From positions 372,001 to 436,000 of the forward strand of contig SADC01001112.1 in the NCBI GenBank assembly GCA_004194705.1: a stretch of 64,000 nt of DNA, written 5' to 3'. The notes under the pieces are model-generated. The model was not told the DNA's origin, did not search any database, and saw nothing but the letters and a program-made list of their open reading frames with translations. Below are positions 49,476 through 60,169 of this stretch, piece by piece (positions within the stretch are counted from its first letter, which is position 1; every line of letters begins with the position of its first letter). The DNA is from Ditylenchus dipsaci (taxonomy: Eukaryota > Nematoda > Chromadorea > Rhabditida > Anguinidae). Made by a program: the position numbers and the translations under genes.

Positions 49476-50980
49476 GGTATTCGATAGATATCCCCCGCAT
49501 ATATCCCCCCAGCATATATCCCCCGACATATATCCCCCGACATATATCCCCCGACATATATCCCCCGCAGATATCCCCCCAACATATATCCCCCGCAGAT
49601 ATCCCCCAGCAATTGATGGGTATATATCTCCCCACATATATCTCCCCAACACTTATCTCCCCAGCATATATCTCCCCAGTATATATCTCCCCATATATAC
49701 AGTCCACCACTGAACCTGGTATTATCCATCGCTTAGCAACCTGAATACTGCTCTAGGTAAATTCACCCTCTACAAACTACCTCTCTACATACTCGCCCCT
49801 CAGTAAATTCCATGCGGTAAATTCCCCCTCCACATTTAGAGGTTACAGGTTCAAATCCTGGTGGTAGCAGACATTTTTTTCTTGAATAACGGTCATAAAA
49901 TATTTATTATAAGACCAGTAATCCTCAAAGTGGGTAGGACATCACCTGGTACCCTTCTCTAAATGGGTATTCACCTCCAGAATCTAAAATTTTGAATTTT
50001 AGCTAATTATCATCATCCGTAAAAATAAAAATTATTATACCTTATCCAGAATTGTGTCCTGAACGAGCTTTGGTGATAGTATCCGCCTGGGTGGCCTACA
50101 AAATTAAAATTTCTTAAGAATAAAAAATAAACCAATTTTTATAACTTAAAATTGCGTGAGGAATTGGGTTTGTTAAGACTAAAAGTGCGATTTTACCTAC
50201 CTAACCCCAACCTGGGGTGGATACCATCTGCACAGGTTCATATGCAGGTAACAGTAGAGGTATATTCACCCAAATGACCTGAAAAGTTGAACCCTTGTCT
50301 TTTCATATCTAAAATTATGGTAAAAAGGTATGTACCCAGGTGGATTCGAACCAGCAACTTCTACATCACCCCTGAGAATCCATAAACCAAACCAAGTGGT
50401 CGACCACTTGGTTTGGTTTATGGATTCTCAGGGGTGATGTAGAAGTTACTGGTTCGAATCCACCTGGGTGCATACCTTATTTTTTACCCCCTTTTTAATG
50501 GTTTCTAATTTCTCAAAATATTAGTTATTTAAAATTAGTGAAAAAAATGTTTAAAATTCGATCCAAGTGGACGACCACTTGGTTTAGTAAATGTTTTGCA
50601 AATTTAGTGGTTGGTATTATTTGGTATTATCAAACTATCTTCAGCGTAAAATTTTTGGTATGATACGATCGTTTGATATCCCATTTGAAAAAAAATAAAA
50701 AATTTTGGTTTTGAATCAGATGACCCTCAGGATAAGTACCTACCCCGATATGGGTGTGTGGTTAGTGAAATCAAAACTAAGTCCGGTCCCTACGTGTCCC
50801 TTATATAAAGAGTCGACTGTATGTGGGAGATGTATGCTGGGGAGATATATACCATAAACTGCTGGGGGATATCTGCGGGGGATATATGTTGGGGGATATC
50901 TGCGGGGGATATATGTCGGGGGATATATGTCGGGGGATATATGCTGGGGGGATATATGCGGGGGATATATACTCATAACC
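49476..50980. mobile_element. 1.5 kb element with CATATATCCCCCGA arrays as inverted ends
   Basis: 49,485-49,700 is a tandem array of 13-14 base units (catatatcccccga and variants), and 50,815-50,970 is its inverted counterpart with the variants in the same order. A candidate 8-base duplication GGGTAAAC lies at 49,468-49,475 and 50,981-50,988. The interior has the tRNA-like dispersed repeat copy 2 (50,083-50,482) and no coding region. The structure recalls the MULE at 44,099, so a non-autonomous MULE-like element is my best guess. Confidence 0.65.
50083..50482. repeat. Dispersed repeat with a tRNA-like palindrome, copy 2
   Basis: 50,083-50,330 aligns with 8,940-9,200. 50,330-50,482 is an almost perfect palindrome whose arms read aaggtatgtacccaggtgga and back. 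The right arm ends agttactggttcgaatccac then ctgggtgcatacc, a tRNA T-arm with a consensus B box and acceptor side. A similar half-tRNA lies at 49,838-49,872 (cacaggttcaaatcctgg-like). No complete tRNA was found. Confidence 0.5.
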
Positions 50981-50988
50981 GGGTAAAC

Positions 50989-51809
50989 ACCAGATGGCTC
51001 AAGACCCACTCCGGAATGGCCAAAAAGCCAAAATAATTGGTTTTTCGGGGCTATACTAAAGAGGGAGTAAACTTTTTGAGAAAAACAGATTGAGCGGATC
51101 AGATTTCGGGTCCGGTGCGCTTAATTGCCCACAACTACACCCTGAACCACTTAAAACCACCATAAACCTGGAATTCTGAGCGATTAAGCCCATGGGACCC
51201 GAAATCTGATCCGCTCAATTGATTTTTCAACAAAACCAATAATTTTACTTCTATATACAACGTTCCAAAAAAAAATAAAAAATTCAAATTTTTTTGAAAA
51301 TTAATTCGGCCAAAATTGGGTTAAAAGAGTTCAGTTTGTCATTTCATTTGTGCTTAGAAGTACAAATCAGTGGCAGTGTTGGCTTTGGAGGTTCTGTCTG
51401 ACCGGATACAAGCGCGCCTTTTGTGTTTTCTTTGGCAGGCCTAGCAACAAGAAATCAGCGCAATAATACAATGATTGATCTTCTAAGTGCTCAATTGATA
51501 GTGCATCGCAATCAACCAAAGGAAAATATTTAGAAACTCAACACCGTTTTTGTCGTAATTTAGATTTGTCAGAAGTTGTTCTTTGTTTTAATTAAATAAA
51601 ACTTGTTGTTAAATTATATTAGTGGTTTTGATGCGAAAGAGGCAGAAATTTAGACTGTATTCTGCAGAACTAGTGAGATAAGAGCAACGTTTGCTAAATG
51701 TCAAGAACACGGAAGGAGACTGGGTTAATAGGAAAAACGAAAAATGAAAAATGAGAACGAAGTGCATCGTCAAAGTCATAATGAAAGAACCATGTGGGTG
51801 GTTCAGGTA
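50989..51809. other. Intergenic stretch with one foldback
   Basis: 51,060-51,240 is an imperfect palindrome (gagcggatcagatttcgggt and its complement) related to part of 30,280-30,420. The remainder to 51,809 has no supported gene. Confidence 0.4.
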
Positions 51810-52061
51810 TACCGTATTTCCTCTAATTAGCCGACACCCTCTAATAAACCGACACCCCTACTTTGAGGGTCCGTATCTCAGTCCACAGGAAAAAATTTAC
51901 ATCGCTGTTAATTGCATTTTCTTAGCTCCTACGAGTTCTCTCGATTCCGCTTTTACGATTTTGGATCTTCACCCGAAAATTTCGAGATCGACCCAAATTT
52001 TCACGACTTTTGAAGGTTGAAAAATAAACCGACATGTCGGCTAATTAGAGGAAATACGGTA
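51810..52061. mobile_element. TA-flanked palindromic MITE
   Basis: The ends are taccgtatttcctctaatta and its inverted copy. The arms match the copy at 2967-3221 (ctactttgagggtccgtatc; cgacatgtcgg). It is noncoding. Confidence 0.75.
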
Positions 52062-52728
52062 ATTCAGCGGGCTTGGGTACAGTTCAGATAGTTTGGATGC
52101 CCTCGTGATGGTTTGGGTACAATTCAGATAGTTTAGGTACCCTTCAAGTAGTTTGGGTGCCATTCAGGTGGTTTGAATACCATTCAAGTGGTTTAGGTCC
52201 CTCCAGGTGGTAAGTAGAAAGCCGAAAATAGTAACTGCGATGCACAAGGTAGTGAATATGTTGAAAAAGATCATCAGGTGCAAGGAAAAGGATCTCACAC
52301 AAGACAAATGTGATAGTCATAATGCAAATAAGAGTAATAGTCGCAGTCATAGGCAGAATTTTTCAATGTCATAGTCATAGGCACGATAAAAATGAAAGTC
52401 ATAGTCATAGACATAGTTTTTCAAAGTCATAGGCATATTTTTGAATGACATACCGTATTTCCTCTAATAGAGCCCCCCCCCCCTTTTAAATGGAGCCCCC
52501 TCTAGAGGTTGAGTTAAAAATAAAGCCCCACTCTCTAATAGAGCCCCCCCCCCCTTAAAGTGGATAAGGACGAAAAAAATGACTATGTTAGCTGTGTTAT
52601 CTATGTTAGTACCAAAATACCCTTTCCTAGTACGAAATGCTACTTTCTAGTAGCAATTTCTATTAAGTTTTATTTTTTTGAGTTAAATTCATTAAATTCA
52701 GCTTAGTTAAATTCGATATACACTCGAA
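52062..52728. repeat. Short tandem repeats and a half MITE
   Basis: 52,070-52,210 has loose repeats of gtttgggtaccattcaggtg; 52,320-52,440 has gtcatagtcatag repeats. At 52,451 a TA-MITE begins (taccgtatttcctctaatag) but its right end is missing. No gene. Confidence 0.5.
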
Positions 52729-53146
52729 GCTCGATATAGCATCTTCCAATAAGTTTGTTTCCGCCTATGGTCCGACACTTTTTTGACCTAATTTTTGAAT
52801 TTTTTTGGCAAACGTAATTCGTCAGTATTGTCGGGAATATTGCAAAGATTCCAATTTTGCCGGTCGTTTCTTCAAAGCACAATAATCGTGCCATTTAGAC
52901 TGGCAACGCTCGATATAGCATCTCATTTATGGGATTTAAGGCGATGCCTTATCGTGCGTTCCGAGTCTTAATGGTAAAATTATTGTGTTTTTAAGAAACG
53001 ACTGGCAAGATCGGAATACCTTCCATATTCCCGACAAGACTGACGTATAACATTTAGCAAAACATTTCAGAAATGAGGTTAAAAAAGTGTCGGACCCTAG
53101 CTGGGAACGAACTTTTTGGGGGATGCTATATCGAGCGTCGACTGTA
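52729..53146. mobile_element. pogo-like MITE
   Basis: The ends are tacactcgaagctcgatata and its inverted copy ending gagcgtcgactgta, with TA flanks. The internal block cctatggtccgacacttttt is shared with the copies at 36,050 and 59,643. It is noncoding. Confidence 0.65.
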
Positions 53147-54406
53147 TAAATAAATATATGAATAATAATAAAAAAATCTCATTGACATTTAGAATAGAGA
53201 ATAAGTAGCTGAGTGTTGCGGACGCCTGGAGGGCTGTTAAAACTCATGTCAGCAGGTATGTCAATAGCTTTGCCTTTGTGTTCACCATGAAATGTCATTC
53301 TTAAAAATATACATTGTTATTCGGACTTTCAAAGCCTTTTTCTATCAATGCTTAGATCATATCTCTTTTCTTCTAATACCGTTTTGTAGGCCTGCATCTC
53401 TTTTTCAAATAGCATATAAAATTTTTTTCGGATATTTCAACATTTGCCTTCAAACACCCGTAAGGTCATTTTGAAAAGTTGACAGGCGTTTTCATCACTT
53501 TAATGGTCAAGCGTTTTTGAATTTTAAGCATCTTATCACTATGTTGTAGCGCGGTTAGAGAGATACGAAAAATATTTTACATTTTTTTTAAATATGAGGG
53601 TAGATAGGATTGTAAAACGAGCATATTTCGAGCATATGCTCGGCCTACAGTCAACCCCCGAAGTAGAACCCAGCTTAACTATTCAGTTAACTGTACGCCC
53701 ACAGTTAACGGTTGGAATATGTCAAGCAAATGCTCGAAAAAAAGACAAATGCTCGAGCATTTTCACAACTCTAAGTGTAGAGATATGGCCTTCTGGAAAA
53801 AATTGATTTATTGAAAAATGACCGAAAATCCGAAAATTTGGAAAAACTTGAATTTCGGTCATTTTATTGAAGAAATTAATTTTATTTAAAAGGTCATATC
53901 TGAACACTCAGATTTTTAAATATCATTCTGTAAGATTGTTTTGCCTCTAGTTTCAAGTGGGTCAAGTCTAAAATTGTTATAAAGAGCTTATACAGCATGG
54001 CGATACAATATGGTGTAAGATTTTGTCATAATGCTCTAATTTCAATGAAACATTTCCCAGTTAAAGTGATGAAAACGCTGGTCAGCTTATTAAAACGACC
54101 TCTCGAATGTTTGGATCCAAACCGTTACTTACCGTATTTCCTCTAATTAACGCTCCCCTAGAGGCAAATCGAAAAATAAACGTTACATTTGAGTATAAGT
54201 TTATGAATAACGTTGTAAATTAATATTTCGTTGGATAGTCAAGAATGTGAGGATCATTTTGACACCAAACTTGTAAATAAAAGAAGATAAAAACAGGGTT
54301 TTTTTCATCCAGTGGTAGTCGAATCTGTGGCTAATTCGATTCGTATATGAATCACCCCTCTCCTTTAAGCAATGTGGCCAAAAGCGGCTGAATAAGTAGC
54401 GAAGCT
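53147..54406. repeat. Foldback region without supported gene
   Basis: caggcgttttcatcacttta (53,485) and its complement near 54,070 are arms of a roughly 600-base palindrome with further inner stems (catatttcgagcatatgctc at 53,620). A half TA-MITE starts at 54,130. No exon is supported, although some could hide here for the nucleotidyltransferase fragment at 54,407. Confidence 0.4.
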
Positions 54407-54643
54407 CTAATAACGTTTTGCCGATCGTTTTTCAAAATGTACTAAAATTTTAGCTGAATTCAAAGAATCGTTTTTTACTTTTTTTCCTGTTGTATCCAAA
54501 CTTTTTTCCATGTATGTTTCCTCATGTGCAGTAATCAGGCCTAAGTCCAAGTCGGACTTTTGATTAGCAAACCCATTCTGCGTAGAACCAACGATATGCA
54601 GCACAGAATCAAATAAATTTGTAGAAGCTAAAGGTAGGGGCAT
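54407..54643 (-). pseudogene. Catalytic exon of a GLD-2/TUTase-like nucleotidyltransferase, inverted relative to the rest
   Basis: The minus-strand frame contains NLFDSVLHIVGSTQNGFANQ followed by KSDLDLGLI. The GS...(8-13)...DxD signature is the metal-binding catalytic motif of the DNA polymerase beta-like fold, in the version used by non-canonical poly(A)/poly(U) polymerases (GSxxNGFxxxxSDLDL). The frame ends at a stop shortly after, without the third catalytic Asp. The matching middle and C-terminal exons lie on the plus strand at 56,087-59,430, so this exon cannot be spliced to them as the sequence stands. Confidence 0.6.
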
Positions 54644-54699
54644 AGCTAAAAAATTTACATTTTATTAAAAAGAGTCGGAATAAAATGGCCGTAAAAGAC

Positions 54700-54965
54700 C
54701 AAGTGCACCCCCCCCCAAAGAGTATTTTTCTCTGAGAGTCCTATCTTGCGTTCCATGGTTTTTTAAAGTTTTCTTTTTTGCAATGTGTAGCGCACTAACT
54801 CCTCATTGTGTTTGAGGCCTAAGCCTAAGTCTGAGTTAGTGCGCTACACATTGCAAAAAAGAAAACTTTAAAAGACCATGGAACCCAAGATAGGACGCTC
54901 AGAGTCTGTCTCTGCGCCCTTAATTATAACGTAATTTTACTTATTCTTAAAAAAATTAATATTAA
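54700..54965. repeat. Foldback between the two halves of the nucleotidyltransferase
   Basis: agtgcgctacacattgcaaa (near 54,838) and its complement (54,780-54,800) are part of arms of about 80 bases. The centre reads gaggcctaagcctaagtctg, that is GCCTAA repeats. The next inverted arms, tgagagtcctatcttgcgtt and its complement, extend the stem. Confidence 0.6.
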
Positions 54966-55059
54966 TATACCGTATGTCTTCTAAAAAAGTCCCTGACTTT
55001 GAGGGTCTTAGTCTCGGGTTTGCACTTATTTGAGCGCCTAAATTCTGGTGCAACTCATT

Positions 55060-55110
55060 TACCGTATATCTTCTAATAAGACCCCACCTTCTATTAGAAG
55101 ATATACGGTA
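55060..55110. mobile_element. 51-base minimal TA-MITE hairpin
   Basis: taccgtatatcttctaataa and its inverted copy ctattagaagatatacggta are separated by only about a dozen bases. The element is almost all terminus. A related longer left end starts at 54,968. Confidence 0.65.
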
Positions 55111-56086
55111 TGCCTGTCATTAATTTTTAAATTTCTCAAATAGTTCAAATAGGATAAGTACTGCTAAGCAAACCACCAGGTACCCACCTTAAACTGGTAT
55201 CCAGCTTCATAATTCGAAAACTTTGGATTTAGCCGAAAGTAGTCTAAAGCCGTTCATCCAATCCAGAACCATGGGTGAACATCGTTTGGTAGTAATAAAA
55301 CATTCCACTTGGTATTGCTACCAAAAAAAAACCTGAGTACCACCAACTTACAACTTATAGCTGATAGCTACCATCTAGGAAACATTTCCTGAGCATAGCT
55401 GCACGAGCACCATCGTCGGCCCTGGCAGCGCCAGTGCGCGGCGCTTTTTCCGGCGCTGGCACCCGCACTCGCGTAAACTTTTTTACCTAGGCATGCGCTG
55501 GCGCTGGCACGAATTAGTGACTAGACTGGCGCTGGCATCGGCGCGCAAATTTTCACCAATTGCTACACTGGCGTTTTTGTTTTTTTGTTTCGAGTCATTG
55601 TTGTAAAACAAATTAATGCCAATTCTTTAATTTAAAATCTTTTTCAAAGTACAAATTTCCTAGTGGTGTTACTTGAATATGCAACAATACGTGTTTCATT
55701 CAATAACCCTTCAAGAACATCATTGTTTTTCATTTACTTGGCCTTTTTCTGGCTTTCAAGCCTAAGCCTAAGCCTAAGCCAAAAAAACAACAGGGGGGAC
55801 CAAGGCATATTTTTTCGGGTGTACCATCAAACACATATAGAGCCGATTTTTTATACCGAGTAGCTGTTAAACCGAGTAGCTGTTTGAGGGGAGTTAAACC
55901 GAGTAGCTGTTTGAGAGGGAGGTAAAACCGAGTATCGACAAAGTTTTTTATTCGGCTTCAGAGCACAATTTGAGCCACAGCCGACTTTTGCGAAATTTTT
56001 AAATAATTTCACTAAAAAATTACCGTAGTTGTGGACTTTAGTGCCTTCTATTGAAAATTAAAAAGATTTTTTATAAATCATTGCAG
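55111..56086. repeat. Repeat-rich stretch with GCCTAA units and a GGCGCTGGC cluster
   Basis: 55,170-55,360 resembles the dispersed repeat near 49,910-50,100. 55,400-55,560 is GC-rich with repeated ggcgctggca and may be an inverted-end fragment. 55,757-55,780 holds three and a half GCCTAA units in tandem. 55,865-55,930 has three aaaccgagtagctgtttgag units. The intron acceptor of the next exon is at 56,086. Confidence 0.45.
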
Positions 56087-56799
56087 GTGATGATCGTGTT
56101 GCTCCACTGGTAACAATAGTTAAGAAATGGGCTGAAACTCATTCTATCAAAAGCTCTAACAATAAAACACTGTCGTCTTTCTCTTGGGTATTGATGGTAG
56201 GTTTTGATAAGTGAATGCTGCTGATGAAGTCTTGATGAAAGTCCTTAGTCCTAGGTCGACCACATTGACCACAAAGTAGTCCAGCTAAATTCGTGAACAC
56301 GTAAAGCAAGTTAAGAGAAAAAACCGTTTCAGAAAAAGTTTAACACACTTTTTCACATAATTTTTGTGATCTTAAACTAACACCTAAATTTCGAAGGACG
56401 TTACGTAAAAAAGTGGCACTTATTTAGTGGCACTCACAATGCATCGTAAATCATGTCTAAACACTTCCTAAGTAATTTTTATACGCTAAAAACGGAGCAC
56501 TTTACCCTTACCCCCACCACTCAATCAACCTTGACCCCCACCAGCAAATCAGCTTGGGGACCAAGGCAAAAACTTTTTCCATTTTTAATACCAATAATTT
56601 TTTGCGTGAAAATAATCAAAAAGTGCAGTTGTATCGTTTTTTAAGACTTGTTTTTTAAGATTAAAAATATATAAGCTAAAATACAGACTAATTTTTTTGC
56701 TTTTTTAGCACTGGCATTGACTGCTTAATTTTCGGCACCAGTACAGCACCGCACTGCTTGGACAGTCGTAAACATCAAAATTTCGACCCTACTTGGATA

Positions 56800-57245
56800 T
56801 ACCACCCCCCCCCCCCAATCAACTTTTTTTAAAAGTGTTTCCGAACACCCTTTATCGATTTAAAATGGCCTCAGGAGTTCAAAAAAAATTATTTTTGAGT
56901 TCTGGTCCATAAAAATTTGAGTTTTGGGCATTTTAAAATTTCGACTTTTTACCTATTTTACCATGCTTTTCAACATGGGACTTGGCAAAAACAGCCTCTA
57001 AAGGCATTTTTGATCTAGAGTCTTGCTCGGAATCATGTCTGAGGTCCGTCAGTGCGTGCATTTCTAACTCACAAGCCCCTGCGCCCAGAAGGGATCTTGG
57101 GGGCTTGGAATGAGATGCGCACCCCTACCTTAGACACAAATCACTCGAAAAGGACTCTGAATGCATAAAACATGATGACCGGACATTTAGCAGAATTTGT
57201 GAATTATGTCCGGGGTCATTTTGACCTTACTCGCGAATACCACCC
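56800..57245. mobile_element. Poly-C foldback, incomplete copy, in an intron of the nucleotidyltransferase
   Basis: It starts taccacccccccccc and carries the cggaatcatgtctgaggtcc arm and the GC-rich loop (57,055-57,110), as in 647-1364. The right arm is cut short after ggactctgaatgcata. A gcgaataccacccc piece follows at 57,233. Confidence 0.5.
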
Positions 57246-58392
57246 CCCCTCCCGCCCAACGATATTCACTTTTTCAACACTTTTTCAAAAAAAATAAAAA
57301 AACACCCCAATTTATGTCCCAGAACCATAGCAAGTGCGTAAGACAGTTATTATTCACGAATTCCGTACGCTGGCCTACCCCCAAGCCTAAGGACTAAGCC
57401 TAAACTTATTGTTCCAAAGGTTAGTTACAGCAATTTTGGGAGGGCCAGATGCTGGAGGGAAGGGAGGGGGGGGGTGCTGGAAGGTCCGACACTTTTTTTA
57501 GACCTTCTTTGCTATGTTTTTGTGAATTCTGTTTTGACAGTCTGGTCGCAAATATCGCAAGGATGCTGATTTTGCCGATCGTTTTTCAAAATCCGAAAAA
57601 TTTTTATTTTAAAAAAGCAAACCTCGAAAAACGGACACCTATTTCTGAAAAAGAGTGTAGCGCCTCAATTTCTTTTTGCACAACTCTAGTTATAAGCCGT
57701 TGCTAGTCTACTTATTTTTGCCATGATAATCGAAAACAAACTTATCTCAGAGTATTCTAGTATTCTATTATAGTATTCGAGTATTCTAATCAAGAAAAAC
57801 AAATTCTGAATTTCAGGTCATTCACTACTTGCAGTCGGGCATCAAGCCTGCAGTTTTGCCTATTTTCGAGGAAAGACTAGTTGCTAGTCTTAAGAAAACC
57901 ACGCATGACCCAATGTTTTATGAAAAAGAATCTGATATAGATGTTTTTGCAATACTGGTAAAGAGCATCAACTAGGCGATCTTCTTCTTGGCTTTTTGCA
58001 CTACTATAGTTTTACATTTAAGTTAGTTGTAAAAAAGGACTCTAAAAATTTGAAAATTGAAAAACCCTGTTTAGGTTTGAAGAAAAAACAATAAGTATTG
58101 AAGAAAAACAAGTTTGTGACGAAGTAAGTCAACATTTAACACTAGTAGCAACTAACACGTATAACTCACTTCGAAACCATTGCATAAGCGAATCTATATG
58201 TGTTCATGCAGACGCCAAAAAAATTTGCCTTGGTCCACACTGTTGTATTTTTTCCAAAAAAAACCAATTTTTGTCTTGGTCCCCCAAGCTGATTTTTTCC
58301 AAAAAAAAATTGTTTTTAAATTGTCTCAAAGATCATTTAAAAACACTTTTTGTCTTAAAATTACACATTTACGAGACCACCCTAAAATTGTA

Positions 58393-58636
58393 TACCGTAT
58401 TTTCTCTAATAGACGGGTACCCCTTGATTCAAAATCGTGCTTGTGGCATTGTGTTTTTAACCCACTTTTTGAAAAGTTCTGTCAGGCAAGTTATTACTCA
58501 TTTTGTAGCCAGTGAGATGAGCTACAAAATTAGGGTAATTTGGGTAGAGATGTCTTTAAAAAGTGGGTTGAAAACACAATGCCAAAAACACGATTTTGAA
58601 TCAAGGGGGTACCCGTCTATTAGAGAAAATACGGTA
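58393..58636. mobile_element. TA-flanked palindromic MITE in an intron of the nucleotidyltransferase
   Basis: The ends are taccgtattttctctaatag and its inverted copy. The arms include gggtaccccttgattcaaaa and tgtggcattgtgttttt, close to the C-run subtype at 18,688. TA on both sides. Confidence 0.72.
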
Positions 58637-59642
58637 GATCGTTATGTCGGACTCGGGTTGGCCGCTGGACGACCGAAACCAGCACATTTTTTTAGAAAAG
58701 TATTCATATAGTTGTAGATTGATATAAAAATCATAAAAATTGAGCAGGCAGACTAATACTTCTGATATAAAACTGTTTTCTGAGATGATCAGAAGAAAAA
58801 AATTTCGCGGAAAAAAATCAACAGGGGGACCAAGGCATATTTTTTGGCGTCGGCATGAACACATATAGAGCTCGTGAGCGCATAGGAGTATTCAGGATTT
58901 CTGACGAGGAGGGTGGGTCTAAATAGGCTGAAAATTTTGACGGAGGGGGGGTGGAGGTGCTAAAAAGACAAAAAAGCTAAATAAGGCTAAAAAAATCATG
59001 AAGGCGTGGGGCTATAGCCCCGCTAGCATTATTTTGAACTTTTACACAGTGTTAATAAATGCAAGGGTTTTTTGCCGGGTTTATACAACCAAAATGTTCG
59101 ATATTTGCCCTGGCAACTGGCAATCCTGAGAGTAGGTCAGTCAAAAAGAATTCTGTAATTACTCGATTTTTTTAACTCTTCTTTGCAAATTTTATGGCGC
59201 TCAATTTATATTTCAAACTAATCATTGAAAGTTCACTTTGCAGCTTTTGAATTATACATTTATTACAGAAGCATGGATTACCTATTTTTATCGAGGAGCC
59301 GTTTACACACTTCAACACAGCAAATTCAGTGGAATATGGAGAAAAATATAAATCCATTTTGAAACTGTTACGAGAAAGCTTTGAAGAACTTTACGTCAAC
59401 ATGGATTTAGATTTATTTTTTGGCTCGTGAATCATTATACATCAAATATTTTCAAATTTGAAATAAAAGAATATGTGCTATATGATAATGTGGGGGTTCG
59501 CCTTCGTCCACCTGTTGGTTTTTTCGTTATTTTTTAGGCCTAGCTTAGGGTAGGCTGGCGAATAAGAGCACTTGAACCTGAAACCTTGATACCAGCAATT
59601 TTGTTCGCATAAAAAATTAAAAAGTGCAAATATATTGTTTTA

Positions 59643-59983
59643 ACACAGTCAAACCTCGACTTAACGATCCCCACCTCAAGTTCGTTCCCACTTAGGGTGC
59701 GACAGTTTTTTAAACCCTATTTTCAAAGTAATTTATTGATTCTGCTTTGACAGTCTGGTCGCAAATATCGGAAGGATTGTCAAAAACCTAAAGCCTTTGA
59801 TTTTTTAAAAGCAAAAACTATAGGTTTTGAAAAACGATCGGCAAAATCGGAATCCTCACTTTATTGGCGACCAGACTGCCAAAACAAAATCTATAAAATA
59901 TTTCGAAAATGGGGTTTAAAAAATGTCGGACCCTGCGTGGAACGAACTTGAGGTTGGGGTCGTTAAATCGAGGTTGGGCTGTA
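59643..59983. mobile_element. pogo-like MITE
   Basis: The left end is acagtcaaacctcgacttaa and the right end its inverted copy ttaaatcgaggttgggctgt. The arms include gacagtctggtcgcaaatat and gatcggcaaaatcggaatcc, shared with the copies at 36,050 and 57,540. It is noncoding. Confidence 0.6.
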
Positions 59984-60169
59984 CTTGTTTTTTGAGATTT
60001 CAAATAAAAAATTCATTTGCCTTGGTACCACAAGCTGATTAAGTGGTGAGATCAAGGTTAATTGAGTGGTAAGAGTGTAGGTGAATTTAGCCAAATATTG
60101 GATTTACAACATCAAATATTGTACTTCAAATGCATACAAAAATGTACAAATATTGCTTTTCAACGACTA

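Larger units (their letters stand above)
56087..59430 (+). pseudogene. GLD-2/TUTase-like nucleotidyltransferase, central and C-terminal exons
   Basis: Exon 56,087-56,196 encodes DDRVAPLVTIVKKWAETHSI and TLSSFSWVLM. It splices in phase to 57,817, giving VIHYLQSGIKPAVLPIFEER and later, after one base must be added near 57,964, EHQLGDLLLGFLHYYSFTF. A last exon (59,269-59,430) encodes LPIFIEEPFTHFNTANSVEY and ends at TGA with AATAAA at 59,462-59,467. These are the hallmark blocks of the PAP/25A-associated half of non-canonical poly(A) or poly(U) polymerases: the LSSYSW-LM-VIHYLQ helix, LGELLLGFFxYY and the IEDPF loop. The N-terminal catalytic half is absent on this strand; a fitting catalytic exon is inverted at 54,407-54,643. 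The family adds A or U to RNA 3' ends. Confidence 0.75.

Noticed and set aside
49309..49744. Long frames on both strands over the ATATATCCCCC array
   Set aside because: They are translations of a 13-14 base tandem repeat; periodic Gly/Tyr or Pro/Ile residues are a repeat artefact.
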